Origin: an uncultured Methylobacteriaceae bacterium | GTDB lineage: Bacteria > Pseudomonadota > Alphaproteobacteria > Rhizobiales > Beijerinckiaceae | Length of the DNA: 11,162 nt | Assembly: GCA_937872715.1 (NCBI GenBank) | Contig: CALMTJ010000086.1 | Location: 469 to 11,630, forward strand | Reading direction: 5' to 3' | In this document: piece after piece, positions 6,480 to 11,162 of the stretch | Layout: each line of letters opens with the position of its first letter | How positions within the stretch are numbered: the first letter of the stretch is position 1 | The notes under the pieces: model-generated | What the model was told of the DNA's origin: nothing | What the model saw: only the letters and a program-made list of their open reading frames with translations | Database searches by the model: none | Translations under genes and position numbers: made by a program

Positions 6480-7127
6480 TCAAGCGGGGTTTCGGCTCGG
6501 CCCGGGGACGAAGTCGAGATCGAGCACATCGTCGATCGCGAACGGGCAGGCGACCGGGAAAAGGCCGAGTGGCAGCCCCGTCTCGAGAGCGGCTTTCCTC
6601 CTGGCGATGTCGTACTCCTCCACCAGCACCTGCGCCGGGTAGCCACGCAGGCTGGGAGCCCGGGCAAGGCGGCGGGCGATGCGGGCGCGTTGCTCCAGGA
6701 TGGTGGCGTCCCACGACGGCGCGCGCTTCTCAGGCTGGACGCTCAGCTTCAGAAGATGAACCAGCAGGATCGTCAGCCTGCTCTCGATCTCGTCCTTGTG
6801 CCGGCTCGCCAAGTCATCGATCTCCTCGCAGAGGTTCGCGACGTCGAGGCGATCGAACCGCCCGTGGCGCAGATGCCCGGCCTGCTCGATGGCCCAGGCC
6901 GGTACGTCGTCTTCGTAGCGCGTGCCGGTTCCGGTCGAGTCACCGCCGCCGTGGAGGTCGGGCCGAAGAGCCTGCGGAGACAGGCCGGTCGCGCGCACGA
7001 GAGCCTGCACCTTGTCGGCCGGGACGCGACGCCATTGATAGAGCGCTTGGCGGGAGACCCCGAGCAGCTCCGCGAGGGCAGGAATCCCGCCCGCGCGGCG
7101 GGACGCCGATTTCACGATGTCGATCAC
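6480..7127 (-). CDS. HTH (YdaS/Cro-like) - DUF29 fusion protein
   Basis: 215 aa from GTG 7127. The N-terminal part (about residues 3-60) is a small HTH: GGIPALAELLGVSRQALYQW (13-32), then RRVPADKVQALVRATG, close in pattern to YdaS/Cro-type phage and antitoxin DNA-binding proteins. A Gly/Thr linker (about 60-70) leads to a DUF29 domain (about 71-205): YEDDVPAWAIEQAGHLRHGR, FDRLDVANLCEEIDDL, ESRLTILLVHLLKLSVQPEKR, SWDATILEQRARIARRL, then ETGLPLGLFPVACPF. DUF29 is a helical domain of unknown function, common in cyanobacteria and in Methylobacterium-like alphaproteobacteria, usually alone. The fusion suggests a DNA-binding autoregulator carrying DUF29 as effector. Start uncertain: a TTG at 7154 lies inside the palindromic operator, while GTG 7127 sits at the predicted transcription start. 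No toxin gene is adjacent. It converges on ung with 5 bp between stops. Confidence 0.82.
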   Translation of the reverse strand: MIDIVKSASRRAGGIPALAELLGVSRQALYQWRRVPADKVQALVRATGLSPQALRPDLHGGGDSTGTGTRYEDDVPAWAIEQAGHLRHGRFDRLDVANLCEEIDDLASRHKDEIESRLTILLVHLLKLSVQPEKRAPSWDATILEQRARIARRLARAPSLRGYPAQVLVEEYDIARRKAALETGLPLGLFPVACPFAIDDVLDLDFVPGPSRNPA

Positions 7128-7132
7128 GGCGC

Positions 7133-7161
7133 GAGGGTAAGCTCTGGTTGACAACTGTCAA
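7133..7161 (-). promoter_or_regulatory. Putative sigma70-type promoter of the HTH-DUF29 gene
   Basis: On the minus strand a perfect TTGACA (7161-7156) is followed after exactly 17 nt by TACCCT (7138-7133), which keeps T1, A2 and T6 of TATAAT. Transcription would begin near 7126, at the GTG codon at 7127. The -35 box lies inside the palindrome, so a protein bound there would block RNA polymerase. Boxes and spacing are seen; promoter activity is inferred. Confidence 0.5.
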
Positions 7162-7168
7162 CCAGAGC
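7141..7168. promoter_or_regulatory. Perfect 28-bp palindrome, putative operator
   Basis: Inverted repeat with perfect 13-bp arms, GCTCTGGTTGACA (7141-7153) and TGTCAACCAGAGC (7156-7168), separated by AC. It lies between the catalase stop and the HTH-DUF29 start. Its length, position and overlap with a TTGACA box fit the operator of a dimeric HTH repressor, most simply the downstream gene's own product. The 2-nt spacer and lack of a T-tract argue against an intrinsic terminator of the catalase gene. Confidence 0.7.
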
Positions 7169-7190
7169 CGGAACCCTTCTGCGGAGGTCG

Positions 7191-8105
7191 TCAGCGGCTC
7201 TTCTTGTAGAGCTTCTTGGCCACCTCGAACATCTCCTCGGGCGCGTAATCCGGCGCGAAGGCACCGTAATTCCCGAGGAGTTCGGCCATCTTGCCGCCCT
7301 CCGGCGGGCCTTCCACCACTTCGAGGTTCCCGGGCGGATCGCCCGGCAGCGCGACCTCGTCGTTGGACCAGACGCCCGCCGCCTCGGCATAATCCGGCGA
7401 ATTGAACCGGTAGAGACGCCGATGGCTGCCCTCGTCCAGGTATTTCTGGCATTCGGGAATGTTGCCGAGCTCGATATTCGGCGTCGGCAGCATCTGTTCG
7501 ATCGCGACGCCGGTGATCTTCTTCAGTGCGAGCGCGTAGGCATGGGCGTGGACGGAGCCGCGGACCAGGAGGTAGCCGCAGACCTCGCGGCCGGTCGGGT
7601 CCTTCAGGGTCTCGTAGACGCGCAGCTTGTGGATACGGGCGCCGCATTCGAGGTGGAAATTGTGCAGGAGGTCGATGATCAGGTTGCCCGTCGTCGTCAC
7701 CATGTCCGCGTTCCAGGACATCGCGTTCGAGTTGATCGGCATCGCGCCGCCGCCATGGGCCAGGAAGCCGCCCGCGAGGCGGATGTCCTTCATCTTGGAG
7801 AAGGGCGCGCCCGACACGTCGACCTCCTCCGTATCGTCGCCGGGCCCGTTGTTCAGCATGGAGACGCCGTTCGAGACGAGCTCGACATGTCCCAGCTCCT
7901 CCATGAAGATCGCCGAGACGAGAGAGTAGAAGGGCCGGAGCTTCGTCTTGTTGCGGAAGTTGAAGCTCTGGAACATGTAGTTCCCGAGCGTGGACATCTC
8001 GCCGTACTTGCCGCCGAGAAGCTCCTGGAGGGCCGCCGCCTCGTTCGGGTTCGGGGCCTTGGGCTCCGGCAGGGCGGCCTGCAACTTGTCAATGCGCATG
8101 AACAT
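7191..8105 (-). CDS. Manganese catalase (ferritin-like, dimanganese)
   Basis: 304 aa. It converts H2O2 to water and oxygen at a dinuclear Mn centre without heme, in the cytosol. The four-helix ferritin-like core contains the ligand set of the Mn catalase family: Glu28 in ALQELLGGKYGE (25-36), Glu70 and His73 in MEELGHVELVS (68-78), Glu153 in HLECGARIHK (151-160) and His186 in GSVHAHAY (183-190). The 3-residue E70-H73 and 33-residue E153-H186 spacings match those of the Lactobacillus plantarum enzyme (E66/H69, E148/H181). A C-terminal extension (about 205-304) ends in a Lys-rich helix. Start: an in-frame ATG at 8141 adds 12 residues whose codons (GTT, TAT, TTA) are unlike the gene; the ATG at 8105 gives MFMRIDKLQ, the usual family N-terminus. 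Neither has a good Shine-Dalgarno. It lies upstream of the HTH-DUF29 gene on the same strand (stop at 7191) and is divergent from acnA. Confidence 0.93.
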   Translation of the reverse strand: MFMRIDKLQAALPEPKAPNPNEAAALQELLGGKYGEMSTLGNYMFQSFNFRNKTKLRPFYSLVSAIFMEELGHVELVSNGVSMLNNGPGDDTEEVDVSGAPFSKMKDIRLAGGFLAHGGGAMPINSNAMSWNADMVTTTGNLIIDLLHNFHLECGARIHKLRVYETLKDPTGREVCGYLLVRGSVHAHAYALALKKITGVAIEQMLPTPNIELGNIPECQKYLDEGSHRRLYRFNSPDYAEAAGVWSNDEVALPGDPPGNLEVVEGPPEGGKMAELLGNYGAFAPDYAPEEMFEVAKKLYKKSR

Positions 8106-8385
8106 GGAAGTCGATCCGTAGGGTAAGGAATAGTCAACCATGCCACTCGGTGATGGTTGCCGTGCGGTCGCGCACGCTTCTTCGCTTTAGAACAGCTCCG
8201 AAACTCTGGCGCGCCGCCGCGAGATGCCGTATGAAGAATGTGGCTGCGCCGCGCGCCATGGCGTCCAATCCGTCACGCGCGCTTTCTCGGTTCGGGCACC
8301 CCCGAGCGGCGCGCGCGATCGTCGCGCAACCGGCCGAACACCAGCCTGCGCAGCTCTTGCGCGTGTTCGTTCATGAGGTGCCCCC
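8106..8385. other. Divergent intergenic region, Mn catalase / acnA
   Basis: 280 bp that must carry promoters of both genes. The catalase-proximal half is less GC-rich than usual. It contains an Irr-type half-palindrome near 8186 (listed separately) and several GCGC-rich patches around 8300-8330, with no clear -35/-10 pair. A small open frame (8150-8398) overlaps the acnA start and looks non-coding. Confidence 0.5.
8186..8203. promoter_or_regulatory. Possible Irr (iron control element)-like box upstream of acnA
   Basis: TTTAGAACAG (8186-8195) matches the left part of the rhizobial ICE consensus TTTAGAACNGTTCTAAA at every position. The right half, TCCGAAA at 8197-8203, agrees at 5 of 7 positions if one extra base is allowed in the spacer. 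Irr represses or activates iron-use genes, and aconitase is a known kind of target in Hyphomicrobiales. The box lies 183 bp before the acnA ATG and 81 bp before the catalase ATG. Motif seen; regulation inferred, and the imperfect right half makes it tentative. Confidence 0.35.
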
Positions 8386-11091
8386 ATGTCCGTGCTGATC
8401 GACAGCTTCCAGTCGCATTCGACCCTCGAAGTCGGAGCCAAGACCTACACCTACTACTCCATCCCGAAGGCGGAGGCGGCCGGGCTCGAAGGCGTGTCGC
8501 GCCTGCCTTTCTCCATGAAGGTCCTTCTGGAGAACCTCCTCCGGTTCGAGGACGGCCGCACGGTCAAGAAGCCCGACATCGAGGCGATCAAGGGCTGGCT
8601 CGCCAACCGCGGCAAGGACGAGGTCGAGATCGCCTACCGGCCGGCCCGCGTGCTGATGCAGGACTTCACCGGAGTGCCGGCGGTCGTCGACCTTGCGGCC
8701 ATGCGGGACGCGATGAAGGTCCTCGGCGGCGATCCCCGCAAGATCAACCCTCTGATCCCGGTCGACCTCGTGATCGACCATTCGGTGATCGTGGACGAGT
8801 TCGGCACGGCAAAGGCGTTCTCCCGGAACGTCGAACTGGAATACGAGCGCAATATCGAACGTTACAAGTTCCTGAAATGGGGCCAGGTCGGCTTCCAGAA
8901 CTTCTCCGTCGTGCCGCCCGGCACCGGCATCTGCCACCAGGTGAACCTCGAATTCCTGTCGCAGACGGTTTGGACGAAGACCTCCGAGGCGGACGGCTCC
9001 ACCCTGGCCTATCCGGACACGCTGGTCGGCACCGATTCCCACACCACCATGGTCAACGGCCTCGCCGTGCTGGGCTGGGGCGTCGGCGGGATCGAGGCCG
9101 AGGCCGCGATGCTGGGCCAGCCCGTCTCCATGCTGATCCCGGAGGTGATCGGCTTCAAGCTCACCGGCAAGCTGCGCGAGGGCGTCACCGCGACCGACCT
9201 CGTCCTGACCGTGACGCAGATGCTCCGCCGGAAGGGCGTCGTCGGCAAGTTCGTCGAGTTCTACGGCACGGGCCTCGCCGACATGTCGGTCGCGGACCGG
9301 GCCACGATCGGAAACATGGCGCCCGAATACGGCGCGACCTGCGGCTTCTTCCCCATCGACGAGAAGACGATCGCCTTCCTGACGACGACGAGCCGCACGC
9401 CGGAGCGGGTCGCGCTCGTCGAGGCCTACGCCAAGGCCCAGGGCATGTGGCGCGACGAGACCACGCCCGACCCGGTCTTCACCGACACGCTCGAGCTCGA
9501 ACTCGACAGCGTCGTCCCGTCCATGGCTGGCCCGAAGCGGCCGCAGGACCGCGTCGAGCTCGACGGCATCAAGGCGTCCTTCGCGAAAGCGATGGAAGGC
9601 GAGTTCCGGAAGGCGGGCGAGCTCGGGAAGCGCTTCAAGGTCGAGAACGCGAATTACGACCTCGGCCACGGCGACGTCGTGATCGCGGCCATCACCTCCT
9701 GCACCAACACCTCGAACCCGTCCGTGATGATCGGCGCGGGCCTCCTCGCCCGAAACGCCGTCGCTAAGGGCCTGCGCTCCAAGCCCTGGGTGAAGACGTC
9801 GCTCGCCCCCGGATCGCAGGTGGTGGAGGAATATTTCGCCAAGGCCGGATTGCAGGATTGCCTGGACAAGCTCGGCTTCAACATCGTGGGTTTCGGCTGC
9901 ACCACCTGCATCGGCAATTCCGGCCCGCTGCCGGAGGCGACCTCCAAGGCCATCAACGACAACGATCTCGTGGCCGGCGCCGTGATCTCCGGCAACCGCA
10001 ACTTCGAGGGCCGCGTGAACCCGGACGTGCGGGCGAATTATCTCGCCTCCCCGCCCCTCGTCGTCGCCTACGCGCTCGCCGGCTCGCTCTCGGTGGATCT
10101 CGCGACGGAGCCGCTCGGCGAAGGCACGGACGGGCCCGTTTACCTGAAGGACATCTGGCCCTCTTCGGCCGAGATCCAGGCCTTCATCGACCGGACGGTC
10201 ACGTCCGAGCTGTTCGGCTCGCGCTATGCGGACGTCTTCGCGGGCGACACGCATTGGAAGGGCGTGCCGGTCTCGACCGGGCTCACCTACGAGTGGGATA
10301 TCGGTTCGACCTATATCCAGAACCCGCCCTATTTCGAGGGGATGGGCAAGGAGCCGAAGCCGCTCACGGACGTTCGAGACGCCCGCATCCTGGCGCTGCT
10401 CGGCGATTCGATCACGACCGACCACATCTCGCCGGCCGGCAACATCCGGGCCTCCTCGCCGGCCGGCAAGTACCTCCAGTCGCATCAGGTGCGCGTGCAG
10501 GATTTCAACCAGTACGGCACGCGGCGCGGCAACCACGAAGTCATGATGCGGGGCACCTTCGCCAACATCCGCATCAAGAACCAGATGGTGACGGACGCCT
10601 CCGGCAACGTGATCGAGGGCGGGCTCACCATCCACCAGCCCGGCGGCGAGCAGATGGCGATCTACGACGCCGCCATGCGCTACCGGCAGGAGGGCGTGCC
10701 GCTCGTGGTGCTGGCCGGCAAGGAATACGGCACCGGCTCCTCGCGGGACTGGGCCGCCAAGGGCACGAACCTGCTGGGCGTGCGGGCCGTGGTGGCGGAG
10801 AGCTTCGAGCGCATCCACCGCTCGAACCTCGTCGGCATGGGCGTCATGCCGCTCGTCTTCCAGGGCGAGGACGGCTGGGCCTCGCTCGGCATCAAGGGCG
10901 ACGAGACGGTGACGCTGGAGGGCATCGCCGAGGGGCTCACGCCGCGCAAGAAGATGACGCTGGTCGTGACCGCCCCTGACGGAACGGTGAAGAACGTGCC
11001 GCTCGTCTGCCGCATCGATACCCTGGACGAGCTCGAATATTTCCGGAACGGCGGGATCCTGCCTTACGTCCTGCGCCAGCTCGCGGCATAA
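8386..11091 (+). CDS. acnA: Aconitate hydratase A
   Basis: 901 aa, full length for the AcnA/IRP1 group (about 890-900). It isomerises citrate to isocitrate in the TCA cycle, in the cytosol. Visible: KVLLENLLRFEDG (45-57), RPARVLMQDFTGVPAVVDLA (85-104), GTGICHQVNLEFL (179-191), GTDSHTTMVNGLAVLGWGVG (215-234), then the three [4Fe-4S] ligands Cys439 in TSCTNTSNPSVMIGAG and Cys505/Cys508 in GFGCTTCIGNSGPLPE. The C-terminal swivel domain has GDSITTDHISPAG and EYGTGSSRDWAAKGTNLLG (about 779-797), the substrate-binding serine/arginine loop. The ATG at 8386 follows TGAGGTG with a 5-nt spacer. It is monocistronic as far as visible: divergent from Mn catalase and followed by GC-rich hairpins. Loss of its labile iron from the cluster makes the enzyme sensitive to oxidants and iron supply. 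Confidence 0.98.
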   Translation: MSVLIDSFQSHSTLEVGAKTYTYYSIPKAEAAGLEGVSRLPFSMKVLLENLLRFEDGRTVKKPDIEAIKGWLANRGKDEVEIAYRPARVLMQDFTGVPAVVDLAAMRDAMKVLGGDPRKINPLIPVDLVIDHSVIVDEFGTAKAFSRNVELEYERNIERYKFLKWGQVGFQNFSVVPPGTGICHQVNLEFLSQTVWTKTSEADGSTLAYPDTLVGTDSHTTMVNGLAVLGWGVGGIEAEAAMLGQPVSMLIPEVIGFKLTGKLREGVTATDLVLTVTQMLRRKGVVGKFVEFYGTGLADMSVADRATIGNMAPEYGATCGFFPIDEKTIAFLTTTSRTPERVALVEAYAKAQGMWRDETTPDPVFTDTLELELDSVVPSMAGPKRPQDRVELDGIKASFAKAMEGEFRKAGELGKRFKVENANYDLGHGDVVIAAITSCTNTSNPSVMIGAGLLARNAVAKGLRSKPWVKTSLAPGSQVVEEYFAKAGLQDCLDKLGFNIVGFGCTTCIGNSGPLPEATSKAINDNDLVAGAVISGNRNFEGRVNPDVRANYLASPPLVVAYALAGSLSVDLATEPLGEGTDGPVYLKDIWPSSAEIQAFIDRTVTSELFGSRYADVFAGDTHWKGVPVSTGLTYEWDIGSTYIQNPPYFEGMGKEPKPLTDVRDARILALLGDSITTDHISPAGNIRASSPAGKYLQSHQVRVQDFNQYGTRRGNHEVMMRGTFANIRIKNQMVTDASGNVIEGGLTIHQPGGEQMAIYDAAMRYRQEGVPLVVLAGKEYGTGSSRDWAAKGTNLLGVRAVVAESFERIHRSNLVGMGVMPLVFQGEDGWASLGIKGDETVTLEGIAEGLTPRKKMTLVVTAPDGTVKNVPLVCRIDTLDELEYFRNGGILPYVLRQLAA

Positions 11092-11112
11092 AGCCGGGCG
11101 GAAGGCTGGGCT

Positions 11113-11135
11113 ACCCTCCCCTGGAGGGGGAGGGT
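11113..11135. repeat. GC-rich hairpin 3' of acnA (1)
   Basis: ACCCTCCCC, loop TGGAG, GGGGAGGGT: perfect 9-bp stem starting 22 nt after the acnA stop. No T-tract follows, so it is not a canonical intrinsic terminator. It may stabilise the 3' end or be an interspersed repeat. Confidence 0.6.
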
Positions 11136-11138
11136 CGG

Positions 11139-11159
11139 CCCCCGGGCTTGTCCCGGGGG
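11139..11159. repeat. GC-rich hairpin 3' of acnA (2)
   Basis: CCCCCGGG, loop CTTGT, CCCGGGGG: perfect 8-bp stem, 3 bp after the previous hairpin and 3 bp from the window edge. No U-tract is visible within the window. Tandem hairpins after a stop codon suggest an intergenic repeat cluster or a transcript-end structure. Confidence 0.55.
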
Positions 11160-11162
11160 ACG

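Noticed and set aside
5766..7151. 461-codon plus-strand frame across ung and the HTH-DUF29 gene
   Set aside because: It overlaps two recognisable genes in other frames and has Arg/Gly-rich filler composition.
6480..7154. Toxin-antitoxin module around the YdaS-like HTH
   Set aside because: No small toxin gene is adjacent: the neighbours are a complete Mn catalase and a convergent glycosylase.
7141..7168. Palindrome as intrinsic terminator of the catalase gene
   Set aside because: The 2-nt spacer leaves no proper loop and no T-tract follows on the minus strand; overlap with TTGACA favours an operator.
8106..8141. Longer Mn catalase starting at ATG 8141
   Set aside because: The extra 12 codons use AT-rich codons unlike the gene, and the family N-terminus begins at the ATG at 8105; still possible because neither start has a good ribosome binding site.
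8150..8398. Small plus-strand ORF of 82 codons before acnA
   Set aside because: It overlaps the acnA start out of frame, is rich in Ala/Arg without a domain, and has no ribosome binding site.
8371..10818. 815-codon open frame antisense to acnA
   Set aside because: It mirrors the codon periodicity of acnA in GC-rich DNA, is dominated by R, G, H, D and A, and shows no recognisable domain.

Overview
The window is GC-rich chromosomal DNA of an alphaproteobacterium, most likely order Hyphomicrobiales and plausibly Methylobacteriaceae or a relative. The grounds are codon use, a DUF1127 protein divergent from a LysR regulator, a DUF29 protein, and interspersed GGCCGGGC/GCCCGGCC palindromes. Family placement is inference; no marker gene is present. 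I see no rRNA, tRNA, CRISPR array, transposase or phage structural gene.

Layout, left to right. The 5' end of an SPFH/stomatin-like membrane protein runs off the left edge on the minus strand, divergent from a ChaA-type Ca2+(Na+)/H+ antiporter. The antiporter abuts, stop to stop, a minus-strand LysR regulator. The LysR gene is divergent from a DUF1127 small protein across a 117-bp region with repeated TTCCG/TTAT motifs. DUF1127 converges on hemH (ferrochelatase). After hemH comes a 191-bp intergenic region holding two inverted copies of a REP-like hairpin. Next are a probably exported 5'-nucleotidase/metallophosphatase and a variant family-1 uracil-DNA glycosylase, on the plus strand. These converge on a minus-strand gene fusing a YdaS/Cro-like HTH to a DUF29 domain. 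Its upstream region holds a perfect 13-bp-arm palindrome with a TTGACA box. Upstream of that, same strand, is a ferritin-like manganese catalase, then a 280-bp divergent intergenic region, then acnA (aconitase A, full length). The window closes with two GC-rich hairpins 3' of acnA.

Most genes are ordinary housekeeping functions: heme synthesis, TCA cycle, ion homeostasis, uracil repair, peroxide defence. A loose iron/oxidative theme links ferrochelatase, the [4Fe-4S] enzyme aconitase, the iron-independent Mn catalase, and a possible Irr-type (ICE) half-palindrome between the catalase and acnA. I do not see a convincing multigene novel system. The most unusual local unit is the HTH-DUF29 fusion with its palindromic operator/promoter and possibly leaderless start. 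Secondary points are variant motifs in the nucleotidase (Asp-x-Tyr instead of Asp-x-His) and the glycosylase (GQDPYP instead of GQDPYH), and three convergent gene pairs with 0-7 bp between stop codons.
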